Source: UBA5287 sp041672395
GTDB lineage: Bacteria > Bacteroidota > Bacteroidia > Bacteroidales > Dysgonomonadaceae
DNA length: 64,000 bases
Direction of reading: 5' to 3'
Assembly (NCBI GenBank): GCA_041672395.1
Contig: JBAYZS010000004.1
Location: forward strand, 21,386-85,385
Below are positions 16,055-26,126 of the stretch, one piece after another. The notes beneath the pieces were generated by a model. That model saw only the letters and a list, made by a program, of their open reading frames with translations. It did not search any database and had not been told where the DNA came from. Numbering within the stretch: position 1 is the stretch's first letter; every line of letters starts with the position of its first letter. The translations under genes were made by a program, and so were the position numbers.

Positions 16055-18511
16055 ATGAAGCGAATCATTTCTCTATTTTGCAGTCTATTCTTTGTAATTT
16101 CGATCTTCGCTCAATCAACGGCCTCGATAACAGGACAATTAATTGATAAAGAGGTTGATAAACATCTTCCGTATGTAACCATTACTGTTGCTCAGGCTAA
16201 TGCACCTACTAATGTAGTGAAACGGCTGGTGACTGATGATAACGGAAAATTTTCAGTATCCTTACCAAAAGGTACTTATGTGTTTTCTTTCCAGTTTATG
16301 GGAAAAGAAACATTGAATAAACAGGTTGAAGTGACTGATGAAAACACTCCTATAGATTTGGGAGAATTACCAATGAACGATTCCTCGAAGATGTTGGACG
16401 AAGTGAGTGTGACTGCACAAAAACCGCTGGTGAGCATGGATATTGATAAAATAACTTATAGCGTAAAAGATGATCCGGAAGCAAAGACATCCAATGTGCT
16501 AGACTTACTGCGCAAAGTGCCGTTGGTAACAGTCGATGCTGAAGATCAAATTCAATTGAAAGGTTCGTCAAGTTTTAAAATTTACCTGAATGGCAAGCCT
16601 TCAAACATGATTACAAACAATCCGTCACAAGTGTTAAAAGCTATGCCTGCCAACAGTATAAAAGATATTGAGGTGATTACTGATCCCGGAGCAAAATATG
16701 ATGCTGAAGGTGTGGGCGGAATCATCAATATTATTACCGATAAACGTGTTGATGATGGATATACTGGGTCTGTCGGCGCTGATGCTGGATCGTATGGAAG
16801 CTATGGCGGAAATGCTTATCTGACAATGAAATATGGTAAGTTTGGTTTTACAGGAAACGGGGGATATTATAACGGTCGTCGTCCCGAAGCAGGAACTTCT
16901 TATGAGCGTGAAGACTTTTCTCCCAATCCGGTTAACATGCTGACTCAGAACGGAAGAAGTAAATCAAAGTACGAAGGAATGTATTTGAGTGGGGGAATCA
17001 GTTATGAACCAGATACCTTAAATCTTTTCAATGCATCTATTTCCAGACACGTAGGGAACTCAAATTCCGACTCTCATCAAGATGTTTTATCATCCGGAGC
17101 GCGCGGATATAGTTACAATTCAAGTTCAGCATCAAATAGTGAGTACGGTGGGATGGAGCTGTCGGCCGACTATCAACGCAATTTTAGTAAGAAAGGCGAG
17201 ATGTTAACTGTATCTTATCGATTTAACAGAAATCCGAATAACAGCAGTTTCGAAAATTATTTTACTGATGTAACAGGCACTTATTTTTATCCCGACGGTT
17301 ATCGACAAAAGTCTCTCAATAAGGCAGGAGGCAACGAACATACCGGACAGATTGATTATGTGAATCCGCTTTCAAAGAAGCATACAATCGAATTAGGTAC
17401 GAAATATATCTTTAGGAACAATGGGAGCCGTAGCGAAAACACTTATTATGATGTGGATAACAATGTTTGGAAAGAGGATTTGATTCGCAAAAATGATCTC
17501 GACCATGATCAAAATATTGCCTCTGGTTATGCTTCATATAACTTTAAACAAGGGAAAATGGGCTTCAGAGCTGGTTTGCGTGGTGAATATACGGATCAGA
17601 AAATTCATTTCATCAATGCAAATGATACTACGGTAAATACATCGTTTTTTGATTTGGTGCCTTCATTTGCAGTGACTTATCAAATAGGAATGACTCAGAA
17701 TCTTCGCTTTGGGTACAATATGCGCATTTCACGCCCTGGTATCTGGTACTTGAATCCGTTTGTGAATAATTTAGACCCAAATAACATTTCATACGGTAAT
17801 CCAAATTTGGATGCTACACAATCACATAGTCTGAATTTAAACTATGGTTTGTTCTCACAGAAATTCAACTTTAATACTACTCTTAATTACGACTTCTCAA
17901 GGAATGCAATTTCTTCATATAGCTTTGTAAAAGATGGAGTTACAAACAATACTTATGCTAATATTGGAAAGAACCATAACATTGGTTTAAACATTTATGC
18001 AAGCTGGTCGCCTGTCGATTTTTTACGTGCTAACTTGAATTCTTCTATTGCATATACTGATATTCAAAGTACAACCAACGCCAATTTGAGGAATAATGGT
18101 TTTTCCGGAATGGCTTTTGGGGGCATGACTTTTACATTACCAAAAGACATGCGAATTGTTACTAATGGAGGACTTTTTATGAACAGAGTGCAATTGCAAA
18201 CCACACAATCACGAGTCTATTTCTATTCTTTTAGTGTCATGAAAAGCTTTCTCGATAAGAAATTGGATGTCAACTTATCTATTCAAAATCCATTTAATGA
18301 GAATCTTGTATTTAAATCAACAACAAAAGGAGATGGTTTCATGCAAAAAAGTACTAACTATTTCCCAATGCGTGAACTTCGCTTGAGCATGACTTATCGA
18401 TTTGGAGATTTGAAATCTTCTATCAAGAAAGTACAGAGAAGCATCACTAACGATGATGTGCTTTCCGGAGAAAGTAATCAACAAACAGGTGATGTTCCTA
18501 CTGGAAACTAG
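16055..18511 (+). CDS. TonB-dependent receptor, outer membrane beta-barrel type
   Basis: This 818-residue outer-membrane protein has a signal peptide (1-19, ending IFAQ). A carboxypeptidase-regulatory-like domain follows (about 22-105, starting ASITGQLIDKEV), then a plug domain (about 115-215, with LLRKVPLVTVDAEDQIQLKG) and a 22-strand-type barrel whose C-terminal strand ends in an aromatic-rich FPMRELRLSMTYRF, followed by a hydrophilic tail. It belongs to the OMP_b-brl_3 group rather than SusC, and no SusD partner is adjacent. TACTTTTG at 15959-15966 is a possible -7 box. The substrate is unknown. Position after blaI-M56 suggests, but does not show, shared regulation. Confidence 0.9.
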   Translation: MKRIISLFCSLFFVISIFAQSTASITGQLIDKEVDKHLPYVTITVAQANAPTNVVKRLVTDDNGKFSVSLPKGTYVFSFQFMGKETLNKQVEVTDENTPIDLGELPMNDSSKMLDEVSVTAQKPLVSMDIDKITYSVKDDPEAKTSNVLDLLRKVPLVTVDAEDQIQLKGSSSFKIYLNGKPSNMITNNPSQVLKAMPANSIKDIEVITDPGAKYDAEGVGGIINIITDKRVDDGYTGSVGADAGSYGSYGGNAYLTMKYGKFGFTGNGGYYNGRRPEAGTSYEREDFSPNPVNMLTQNGRSKSKYEGMYLSGGISYEPDTLNLFNASISRHVGNSNSDSHQDVLSSGARGYSYNSSSASNSEYGGMELSADYQRNFSKKGEMLTVSYRFNRNPNNSSFENYFTDVTGTYFYPDGYRQKSLNKAGGNEHTGQIDYVNPLSKKHTIELGTKYIFRNNGSRSENTYYDVDNNVWKEDLIRKNDLDHDQNIASGYASYNFKQGKMGFRAGLRGEYTDQKIHFINANDTTVNTSFFDLVPSFAVTYQIGMTQNLRFGYNMRISRPGIWYLNPFVNNLDPNNISYGNPNLDATQSHSLNLNYGLFSQKFNFNTTLNYDFSRNAISSYSFVKDGVTNNTYANIGKNHNIGLNIYASWSPVDFLRANLNSSIAYTDIQSTTNANLRNNGFSGMAFGGMTFTLPKDMRIVTNGGLFMNRVQLQTTQSRVYFYSFSVMKSFLDKKLDVNLSIQNPFNENLVFKSTTKGDGFMQKSTNYFPMRELRLSMTYRFGDLKSSIKKVQRSITNDDVLSGESNQQTGDVPTGN

Positions 18512-18532
18512 ATGAAATATCTTTATCAAAAG

Positions 18533-18577
18533 AAAATCGTATCTTTGGAGTATCAAAATTCTAAGGATACGATTTTT
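18533..18577 (+). terminator. Hairpin terminator abutting the trmD start
   Basis: AAAATCGTATC (18533-18543) pairs with GATACGATTTT (18566-18576), with a loop of 22 bases and a short T-run. The T-run ends three bases before the trmD ATG. TATCTTTG at 18540-18547, within the hairpin, matches the -7 box and could drive trmD. Confidence 0.7.
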
Positions 18578-18579
18578 GT

Positions 18580-19266
18580 ATGATGCGCATTGATATTTTA
18601 ACTGTTTTACCCGAAATGATAGAAGGGGCTTTGACTACTTCTATTCTTAAAAGGGCACAGAATAAGGGACTTGTGGAGTTCGGATTACACAATCTGAGAG
18701 ATTATTCATTGGATAAAAGACACCATAGGGTGGACGATTATCCTTTTGGAGGTGAAGCGGGTATGGTTATGCAGATCGAACCAATTGACAGGGCTATCTC
18801 TTTTCTGAAGTCGCAACGTGATTATGATGAAGTAATTTTCACTACTCCCGATGGTGAACAGTTTACTCAAACTACTGCAAATCAGTTGTCTTTGATGCAA
18901 AACATTATTATTTTATGTGGTCATTACAAAGGAATCGATTATCGTATTCGGGAACACCTTATTACACGTGAATTATCAATCGGTGACTTTGTGCTGACGG
19001 GTGGAGAATTAGTTGCTGCAATGATTGCTGATGCAGTGGTGAGAGTAATTCCTGGCGCAATCGGCGATGAACAATCGGCACTCTCAGACTCTTTTCAGGA
19101 TAACCTTCTGGCTCCACCGGTTTATACTCGACCTGCGGAATACAACGGATGGCGAGTACCGGATGTACTTCTTTCGGGACATGAAAAAAAGATCGCTGAA
19201 TGGCGCCTGGAACAATCTTTGGAACGGACAAAGCGACTGCGCCCTGATCTTCTCAAAGAAAAATAA
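18580..19266 (+). CDS. trmD: tRNA (guanine-37-N1)-methyltransferase
   Basis: TrmD (228 residues) methylates G37 of tRNAs reading CNN and CGG-type codons and prevents +1 frameshifting. The N-terminal DILTVLPEM and the trefoil-knot motifs (IILCGHYKGIDYR and SIGDFVLTGGELVAAM) are present. A C-terminal helical region (GWRVPDVLLSGHEKKIAEWR) completes the family. Two ATGs stand in tandem at 18580 and 18583. It is not in the usual rpsP-rimM-trmD-rplS context but alone, as in other Bacteroidales. Confidence 0.97.
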   Translation: MMRIDILTVLPEMIEGALTTSILKRAQNKGLVEFGLHNLRDYSLDKRHHRVDDYPFGGEAGMVMQIEPIDRAISFLKSQRDYDEVIFTTPDGEQFTQTTANQLSLMQNIIILCGHYKGIDYRIREHLITRELSIGDFVLTGGELVAAMIADAVVRVIPGAIGDEQSALSDSFQDNLLAPPVYTRPAEYNGWRVPDVLLSGHEKKIAEWRLEQSLERTKRLRPDLLKEK

Positions 19267-19285
19267 CTAATTAATGGAGTCTTGA

Positions 19286-19318
19286 TTGAGGTAATTAGAC
19301 CAAACTTTGATATATTTG
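19286..19318 (+). promoter_or_regulatory. Promoter of glyA
   Basis: TTG (19286-19288) and TATATTTG (19311-19318) are separated by 22 bases and predict a transcript start near 19325, 28 bases before the ATG. Confidence 0.6.
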
Positions 19319-19352
19319 CACTCTATTTAGAAACACTTTAATTTAAGAGTAA

Positions 19353-20633
19353 ATGCAAAGAGACAAACAGATTTTTGATATTATAGATAGAGAAAAGCAA
19401 CGTCAGCTAAAGGGCATTGAACTCATTGCTTCTGAAAACTTTGTAAGTGATCAGGTACTTGAAGCTATGGGATCGGTGTTGACCAACAAATATGCCGAAG
19501 GTTATCCTGGCAAACGATATTATGGTGGTTGTGAAATAGTTGACTTGAGCGAACAATTGGCAATAGACCGTTTGAAAAAACTCTTCAATGCTGAATGGGT
19601 AAATGTACAACCTCACTCAGGTGCACAAGCAAATGCTGCTGTTTTTCTTGCATGTCTACAAGCAGGTGACAAGTTCTTAGGATTGAATCTTTCTCATGGT
19701 GGTCACCTTTCTCATGGTTCACCAGTTAATTTCTCAGGGTTGATGTTTCATGCATTGGAATACAACGTTAAAGAAGATGACCAACGAGTAGATTATGATC
19801 AATTAGAGGAGGTGGCTCGTGCTGAACGTCCAAAACTTATAATCGCAGGTGCATCGGCTTATTCAAGAGAATGGGATTATGCTCGAATCCGTAAAGTGGC
19901 TGATGAAATCGGTGCTATATTTATGGTTGATATGGCTCATCCCGCGGGATTGATTGCTGCTGGATTACTTGAGAATCCACTCAAACATGCGCATATTGTG
20001 ACTTCTACAACACACAAAACTCTTCGTGGACCTCGTGGAGGTGTGATTTTGGTTGGCAAAGATTTCCCGAACCCTTGGGGCAGAAAAACTCCTAAAGGTG
20101 AAGTTAAAATGATGTCGGCATTACTTGATAGCGCTGTTTTCCCAGGAATGCAAGGCGGACCGCTTGAACATGTGATCGCTTCAAAAGCAGTTGCTTTTGG
20201 TGAGGCATTAGACGAATCATTTGTCGTTTATCAAAAACAGGTGAAAAAGAATGCGACTGTAATGGCACAAGCTTTTATTGATAAAGGATATAAAGTGGTG
20301 TCGGACGGAACGGACAATCATTGTATTTTAGTTGACCTGCGACTTAAATTTCCCAATCTGACAGGTAAGGTTGCAGAGAAAGCTCTTGTCGAAGCGGATA
20401 TCACAACAAATAAGAATATGGTTCCTTTTGATAGTCGCAGTCCTTTCCAAACCTCAGGTTTACGATTCGGTACTCCAGCTATCACAACAAGAGGTGCTAA
20501 AGAAGACTTTATGGATGAAATCGTGGAGATGATCGATACTGTTCTTTCAAATCCTGAAAATGGACAAACTATTGCTTCTGTTCGTGAGAAAGTAAATGCA
20601 ACAATGATGAAATATCCATTGTTTGCTTGGTAA
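19353..20633 (+). CDS. glyA: Serine hydroxymethyltransferase
   Basis: GlyA (426 residues) is a PLP enzyme that interconverts serine and glycine and loads tetrahydrofolate with a one-carbon unit. Conserved segments include ELIASENFVS, the YPGKRYYGGCE substrate loop, VQPHSGAQAN and the PLP lysine in STTHKTLRGPRGG. Length matches the family. A promoter lies upstream and a strong terminator downstream, so it is monocistronic. Confidence 0.98.
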   Translation: MQRDKQIFDIIDREKQRQLKGIELIASENFVSDQVLEAMGSVLTNKYAEGYPGKRYYGGCEIVDLSEQLAIDRLKKLFNAEWVNVQPHSGAQANAAVFLACLQAGDKFLGLNLSHGGHLSHGSPVNFSGLMFHALEYNVKEDDQRVDYDQLEEVARAERPKLIIAGASAYSREWDYARIRKVADEIGAIFMVDMAHPAGLIAAGLLENPLKHAHIVTSTTHKTLRGPRGGVILVGKDFPNPWGRKTPKGEVKMMSALLDSAVFPGMQGGPLEHVIASKAVAFGEALDESFVVYQKQVKKNATVMAQAFIDKGYKVVSDGTDNHCILVDLRLKFPNLTGKVAEKALVEADITTNKNMVPFDSRSPFQTSGLRFGTPAITTRGAKEDFMDEIVEMIDTVLSNPENGQTIASVREKVNATMMKYPLFAW

Positions 20634-20670
20634 TAAATCCTTTTCTGATTGTCATCAGAATCCTTATAGT

Positions 20671-20706
20671 GGGGAATCGCTTTTAAAGTGATTCCTCATT
20701 TTTTTT
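20671..20706 (+). terminator. Intrinsic terminator after glyA
   Basis: GGGGAATCGCTTT (20671) pairs with AAAGTGATTCCTC (ending 20697), and eight Ts follow. TATATTTG at 20710-20717, directly after it, is a probable -7 box for recG. Confidence 0.88.
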
Positions 20707-20740
20707 GAATATATTTGCATGTTCTCATTAATAATATTGA

Positions 20741-22837
20741 ATGATAGATATTCTACAAACTGACATAAAGTTTATTCCCGGTGTTGGGCCTAAACGAGCT
20801 GAAGTCCTGAACAAAGAAATCGATGTGTTTACTTTGGGCGATCTATTACGTTGGTACCCATATCGTTATGTTGATAGAAGCCGAATGTATTATATTCATG
20901 AGATTGATGGTTCGATGCCTTATGTTCAGTTGAAAGGTAGAATCACTGCTTTTGAATCATTTGGTGAAGGTAGGAAAAAACGATTAGTTGCCCATTTTAC
21001 TGACGGAACGGGATTCGTAGATTTGGTATGGTTTCAGGGTGTTAAATTCTTTGAGAATAAATATATAATTAATCAGGAATACATTGTTTTTGGTAAGCCA
21101 AATCTATTCAACAACAAATGGAATATTTCTCATCCTGAAATTGATTCATATTTGAACGAAAGTGACCGTCCTGAGGGATTTATGGCTATGTACAATACTA
21201 CAGATGGGATGAAAAGACATAGTCTTAACTCTAAGGCTATGAAGAAAATCATCGAAAGCGCGTTTGGTATGTTGAATAATCGATTGCCTGAATCCCTATC
21301 TGTAGATGTAATAAAGACAGCTCATGTGATTCCTTTGCAGGATGCAATCGAGAACATTCATTTTCCAAAATCACCCATTCAATTACGGGATGCGGAAACA
21401 AGGTTGAAGTTCGAAGAGTTGTTTTATATACAACTGAATATTGTCAGATATACATCTGACAGAAAAACTAAACTTAATGGGTTTATATTCAAGAAAGTAG
21501 GCAAGAATTTGAATACTTTTTATAAAGAATATATTCCCTTTGAATTGACAAATGCACAAAAACGCGTGATTAAAGAAATTCGCAAAGATACTGCTTCCGG
21601 AAAGCAAATGAATCGATTGTTGCAAGGGGATGTTGGAAGTGGAAAGACGTTGGTTTCACTCATGTGCATGCTAATTGCTATCGACAATAATTTTCAGACT
21701 TGCCTAATGGCACCTACAGAGATTTTGGCTTCTCAACATTTTGAGACTTTCAAAAAGATGCTTTCTGGAATGAAAATAGAAGTCGCGCTGTTGACAGGTT
21801 CCACCAAAAAGAAGAACCGCGAAATAATTCATGAAGGATTGCGATCGGGTGATATTCAAATCCTTATTGGAACACACGCTTTAATTGAAGACACAGTCCA
21901 ATTTAATAATCTTGGTTTTGTGGTAATTGACGAACAGCACCGATTTGGAGTTGCACAACGTGCGAAACTCTGGACAAAAAACGATCACCCTCCTCATGTA
22001 TTAGTGATGACTGCAACTCCCATTCCACGCACATTAGCAATGACCGTTTATGGTGATCTGGATGTATCAGTGATAGATGAACTCCCTCCCGGAAGGAAAC
22101 CCGTGAAAACATTGCATAGGTTTGATAAGAAAAGAGGTCCTTTGCATACTTTCATTCGAGAACAGATCAATTCCGGAAGGCAGGTTTATGTAGTATTTCC
22201 GTTGATAGAAGAGAGTGAAAAAATTGATCTCCGCAGTTTAGAAGAGGGGTATGTTCATATCAAAGAGGCTTTTCCCGAATTTAAAGTTTCAAAGATGCAC
22301 GGTCGAATGAAACCTGCTGAAAAAGACGAGATTATGCACCAGTTTGTTGCAAATGAAACACAGATTATGGTTTCCACAACGGTAATTGAAGTAGGTGTGA
22401 ATGTTCCAAACGCTTCTGTAATGGTTGTTGAAAGTGCACAACGATTTGGATTGTCTCAATTGCATCAATTGAGGGGAAGGGTAGGTCGTGGTGCTGAGCA
22501 ATCGTATTGTGTTTTGATTACTCCTTACGAATTGTCAGCGGTGACGCGCAGACGAATGGAGATCATGACCGAAAGTAACGACGGGTTTGAGATTGCAGAA
22601 GCCGACCTCAAGTTGCGTGGTCCAGGAGATTTAGAAGGGACTCAACAAAGCGGTATACCTTTTGATTTGCATATCGCCGATTTTGTTCGTGACAATGATA
22701 TCTTAATCAAAGCAAGAGAAGTAGCCGAACAAATAATTGACAAAGATCCTCAGTTGCAAGAACCGGAACATATCGTGCTAAAACATCAGCTGAGCCGTTT
22801 GAATGGTAACAGATTTGATTGGGGCAGAATAAGTTAA
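20741..22837 (+). CDS. recG: ATP-dependent DNA helicase RecG
   Basis: RecG (698 residues) remodels stalled replication forks and D-loops. Its N-terminal wedge/OB region starts with FIPGVGPKRAEVLNKE. The helicase core has the Walker A motif GDVGSGKT, VIDEQHRFG, VMTATPIPRT, and the late motifs STTVIEVGVNVPNASVMV and QLHQLRGRVGRG. The TRG-like tail (LKLRGPGDLEGTQQSG) is present. Length and domain order are normal. It converges on the ROK kinase gene with only 12 bases between stops and no hairpin. Confidence 0.97.
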   Translation: MIDILQTDIKFIPGVGPKRAEVLNKEIDVFTLGDLLRWYPYRYVDRSRMYYIHEIDGSMPYVQLKGRITAFESFGEGRKKRLVAHFTDGTGFVDLVWFQGVKFFENKYIINQEYIVFGKPNLFNNKWNISHPEIDSYLNESDRPEGFMAMYNTTDGMKRHSLNSKAMKKIIESAFGMLNNRLPESLSVDVIKTAHVIPLQDAIENIHFPKSPIQLRDAETRLKFEELFYIQLNIVRYTSDRKTKLNGFIFKKVGKNLNTFYKEYIPFELTNAQKRVIKEIRKDTASGKQMNRLLQGDVGSGKTLVSLMCMLIAIDNNFQTCLMAPTEILASQHFETFKKMLSGMKIEVALLTGSTKKKNREIIHEGLRSGDIQILIGTHALIEDTVQFNNLGFVVIDEQHRFGVAQRAKLWTKNDHPPHVLVMTATPIPRTLAMTVYGDLDVSVIDELPPGRKPVKTLHRFDKKRGPLHTFIREQINSGRQVYVVFPLIEESEKIDLRSLEEGYVHIKEAFPEFKVSKMHGRMKPAEKDEIMHQFVANETQIMVSTTVIEVGVNVPNASVMVVESAQRFGLSQLHQLRGRVGRGAEQSYCVLITPYELSAVTRRRMEIMTESNDGFEIAEADLKLRGPGDLEGTQQSGIPFDLHIADFVRDNDILIKAREVAEQIIDKDPQLQEPEHIVLKHQLSRLNGNRFDWGRIS

Positions 22838-22849
22838 AAGAGATTCAGA

Positions 22850-23680
22850 CTACACACAAAGAGCCGCAGCTCCCAAGATTCCAATATTCTGTAATTCCGA
22901 TTTAAGTATCTTAAGTTTCTTGATAGAATTTGGAAATGGGAATTCAACAAGAGAATCGTACATTTTATCTTTAAACAAGTGAAAAGAATTCGAAATTGCA
23001 CCACCAAAAATGATGGCTTGTGGATCAACCGATAGAACAATCATTTTCACTAAAACAGCAATGTGCCTTGCATATTCGTTCATGATATCAACGGCATCAT
23101 TATCGCCAGTCTCAAATCTCTGCATAATCTCTAAACCGCTGCTATTATATTTTGAAAAGAAGAAGCTTCCACAATATTCTTCCAGAATACCATCTAAATA
23201 AGGCATTTCGCCATATTCACCTGAACCACAGTTTGCATCAGAAAGTAATTTCCCCTTTTGAATTATACCCCCACCAACACCTGTCCCTAAAGTAATGCCA
23301 ACAAAATTCTCAAAATCCTGACCTAAGCCATAAATGCGTTCACCCATTGCAAAACAATTTGCATCATTATTGATAAATACAGGTAAATCCAATTCCTTTT
23401 CCAGTAGGGATTTCAAGTGGACTTCATCCCAATTACGGATATTTTGAACGTGATAAACTATTCCTTTTTCACTGTCAACAACGCTTGGAACACCAATTCC
23501 AATCGCAGCAGTGTCGACTGATTTTAGTTCATGAATAGCTTCTTTCAATATATTTAGCGTTGTTTCTCCTCCTTTGTCGGCTTCTGTATTTTTTGTAACT
23601 TGTTTAATTAAGTGATTTCCAATAACTAATCCTCCTTTGATAGAAGTAGCACCCAAATCTATACCAATAATATTTTTCAT
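22850..23680 (-). CDS. ROK-family sugar kinase (glucokinase-like)
   Basis: This 276-residue protein has the ATP-binding start IGIDLGATSIKGGLV, the catalytic-Asp segment NNDANCFAMGE and the second phosphate loop GITLGTGVGGGII. ROK kinases usually have a GHxxV...CxCGxxGC zinc motif; here that region reads EYGEMPYLDG...EYCGSFFFS and lacks the cysteine cluster, a variant seen in some Bacteroidetes. It probably phosphorylates glucose or an N-acyl sugar. No sugar-specific neighbour helps to decide. Confidence 0.85.
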   Translation of the reverse strand: MKNIIGIDLGATSIKGGLVIGNHLIKQVTKNTEADKGGETTLNILKEAIHELKSVDTAAIGIGVPSVVDSEKGIVYHVQNIRNWDEVHLKSLLEKELDLPVFINNDANCFAMGERIYGLGQDFENFVGITLGTGVGGGIIQKGKLLSDANCGSGEYGEMPYLDGILEEYCGSFFFSKYNSSGLEIMQRFETGDNDAVDIMNEYARHIAVLVKMIVLSVDPQAIIFGGAISNSFHLFKDKMYDSLVEFPFPNSIKKLKILKSELQNIGILGAAALCV

Positions 23681-23775
23681 TTCCTATAGTTTTAATTATT
23701 ACAATGATTTATGCTTAGATTACCCACAAATTAAAGCAAAAAAATTGTAATAATGAAATATGATTCTCAAACCAG

Positions 23776-23804
23776 AAAGGGAGAAGCATTTTGCCCCTCC
23801 CTTT
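23776..23804. terminator. Possible hairpin downstream of the TonB receptor
   Basis: AAAGGGAG (23776-23783) pairs with CTCCCTTT (23797-23804), with extra GC/GC pairing inside. There is no T-run on the minus strand, where the receptor gene ends at 23912, so a role as its terminator is uncertain. Confidence 0.35.
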
Positions 23805-23911
23805 ACAAGATTTAGTTCATCGATATTCTATATATGGTTATGTCGCGATATGAACGAAACTAAACTCAGATACTATTGCTAAACTAATTTTTGTTCAAGT
23901 TTGTTGATTTC

Positions 23912-25963
23912 TTATTTCGTAAAAGAATAATTGATTCCACCCGAAAGCCAAAATCCCGGTTGAGGAATATTTCCCAAATCAACATACATTTTATTGAAAA
24001 TGTTGTTCCCATTCACAAACAAGTTCAAGTCGTTCAGTTTATAATTCAATTTTATATCCAACACTGAGAACGGTTTGTACTGTATTTTTTCTCCCGGTTT
24101 TGTATTAACATACTGAACATAAGAGCCCTCTCTCTCCTGCCAACGAAAATTCCATGACATTGTCATATTCTCAACAATATTATGTGTTAAACCTGCTGTG
24201 AACTTATGCTTCAAGTGGTTGAGCGTATAATTTGAAATCCATTCATCGGCAACTTTATTCTGATTTAAATAAGTGTATCCCAAATCAAAACGACGCAGTG
24301 GTTGTTCTCTACCAAGAATCTGTTCCATATCAAGAGTCAGATAAGATTCTACCCCGGATTTATCTATTCGTGTGAGGTTGCGAGATTCCCAAAGCGCATC
24401 AGGAGAAGGCTTTAGCCAGTCGATCAGATTGTCGCTTATCATATAAAAAGCAGAAACTGTTGCCCTTAAGAAATGATTTTTTAGTTTTATACCCACTTCA
24501 AGAGACTGCGAATTTTCTGTTGTTAAATTGGTGTTGCCGGTATGTGTTTTTGTTGTGTAATATAAATCGGTGAACGTGGGCATTCTGGTTGCTTTATTCC
24601 AAGATGCGTAAATGCTCACATTATTATTTGGTCTGTATGAAGCGTTGATGGAGGGATATAAGTTAACTTTATTGACTAATGCAGAATTCTGATTCAGCAA
24701 ACCTCCTAATGATAATGAAAACTTGTCGACGATAAAATTGTGTTCAAGAAAATAGCTCATGTTAGTACGATTGTCCGATTTTGTATATTTCCCGATTGTA
24801 TCATTCATCTGTTTTCCAAGCACATTACTCAATATACCCTCATTCCGGAATTCACTTCCGAAACTTGAAATACCCAATTTTGAAGTATATTGAAAAGCCA
24901 TATTCATACCAAAAACATCGCTTCGGTGATAATTATGATCTGTATACCAAGAAGGAATATCAGGAGTACCCTCGCGGATCAGTTGAAACTCATCAAAGTG
25001 TCTGTTCATGTAGAATTGAGGTATAAATTTCAATTTGCCCATGGTTTCCCCCCTAACCGACGCAAAAAATGACTCAGTATCTTCGTACTGATTAGGATAA
25101 GCTGCTGTGTAGAAAGTGTTTGCGCCATAATCTTTATCATTGTAACCAAATTGAAAATCGATATTCGCATTATTTACTTCAAATTGACTCTGCCAAAGGA
25201 GGTTGACGATTTCATAATCGCTGTTTGCTATATAACCGTCTGAACTTTTATAACCGGTCGATAAACTGTGAACCGACGATTTTGTCTTATATGCGCCTCG
25301 GACTTCAGCACCAAATAGTCCATGCATACCACCTTCAAGTTTGGCGTATGCGTTTGATTCTGTATCTTTTTTTGTGATTATGTTAATTCCTCCAGAAAAA
25401 GCGCTCGAACCATAAACCAAACAAGATGGTCCTTGTACGATTTCAATGCGTTCAATATCAGAAAGATTGATGGGGATATCAAAACTGTAGTGCCCGGTAT
25501 GTGGATTGGTAAGGTTAATACCATTTAGAAGAATTGCCGCCTGATCAAATGAGCCACCGCGAAGAGAAACATCCGCTTGTACACCGTGCGGTCCGCGTTG
25601 CAGGACATCAACTCCTGCTACATAATTCAATAAATCTTCAATACTTCGAACGGGTGCTTGCTCAATCTCAGCACTTGTAATCACGGTAACCAGCTTTGTC
25701 GCCAAATTCATTGGCAAATCCACTGTCGATGCGGTTACCACAACTTCATCCAACTGAGTTAAAGAGATGCTGTCAGATTGAGAATCAATGTTCACTCGTT
25801 CTACCGGAATTACTGCTGCTGCATGTGCACTCATTAATGCTACTCCGGATAAAACGCCGATAGTAACACTTTTATGAATACTGTTAAAAACGCTGTAGGT
25901 CTTACGTGCAAAGCGTTTGAAGCGAAAAGCTTTTTTGTTGTTAAACGGATTTCTTTTGTTCAT
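23912..25963 (-). CDS. TonB-dependent receptor (BtuB/siderophore-type)
   Basis: This 683-residue outer-membrane receptor has an extended basic N terminus before the signal helix (VTIGVLSGVALMSAHAAAV). A TonB box (LDEVVVTAS) lies near residue 72. The plug follows (about 75-190, with RSIEDLLNYVAGVDVLQRGP, IERIEIVQGPSCLVYGSSAF), then a barrel ending in aromatic residues (FWLSGGINYSF). There is no carboxypeptidase-like N-terminal domain, unlike the receptor at 16055. The architecture resembles vitamin B12 or iron-chelate receptors, but no cobalamin riboswitch is seen in the short upstream region. CAAAAATA at 25995-26002 (TATTTTTG on the minus strand) is a possible -7 box. Confidence 0.88.
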   Translation of the reverse strand: MNKRNPFNNKKAFRFKRFARKTYSVFNSIHKSVTIGVLSGVALMSAHAAAVIPVERVNIDSQSDSISLTQLDEVVVTASTVDLPMNLATKLVTVITSAEIEQAPVRSIEDLLNYVAGVDVLQRGPHGVQADVSLRGGSFDQAAILLNGINLTNPHTGHYSFDIPINLSDIERIEIVQGPSCLVYGSSAFSGGINIITKKDTESNAYAKLEGGMHGLFGAEVRGAYKTKSSVHSLSTGYKSSDGYIANSDYEIVNLLWQSQFEVNNANIDFQFGYNDKDYGANTFYTAAYPNQYEDTESFFASVRGETMGKLKFIPQFYMNRHFDEFQLIREGTPDIPSWYTDHNYHRSDVFGMNMAFQYTSKLGISSFGSEFRNEGILSNVLGKQMNDTIGKYTKSDNRTNMSYFLEHNFIVDKFSLSLGGLLNQNSALVNKVNLYPSINASYRPNNNVSIYASWNKATRMPTFTDLYYTTKTHTGNTNLTTENSQSLEVGIKLKNHFLRATVSAFYMISDNLIDWLKPSPDALWESRNLTRIDKSGVESYLTLDMEQILGREQPLRRFDLGYTYLNQNKVADEWISNYTLNHLKHKFTAGLTHNIVENMTMSWNFRWQEREGSYVQYVNTKPGEKIQYKPFSVLDIKLNYKLNDLNLFVNGNNIFNKMYVDLGNIPQPGFWLSGGINYSFTK

Positions 25964-26126
25964 ATAATTAAATTATTTTAATAAAGATGAGCTGCAAAAA
26001 TACTACTTTTATGTAAATAAAAAGGAGTTCTTTCCGATATTAGTCGCCACTTTTGCAATCAGAAATATGATTATAATCTATAAAAACGCTATATTTGTGT
26101 ACATTATCAGTAACAATATATAACAA

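Noticed and set aside
25964..26126. Cobalamin riboswitch before the TonB-dependent receptor
   Set aside because: The gap to the next gene is about 160 bases, shared with a divergent promoter, and no B12-box-like sequence was seen.
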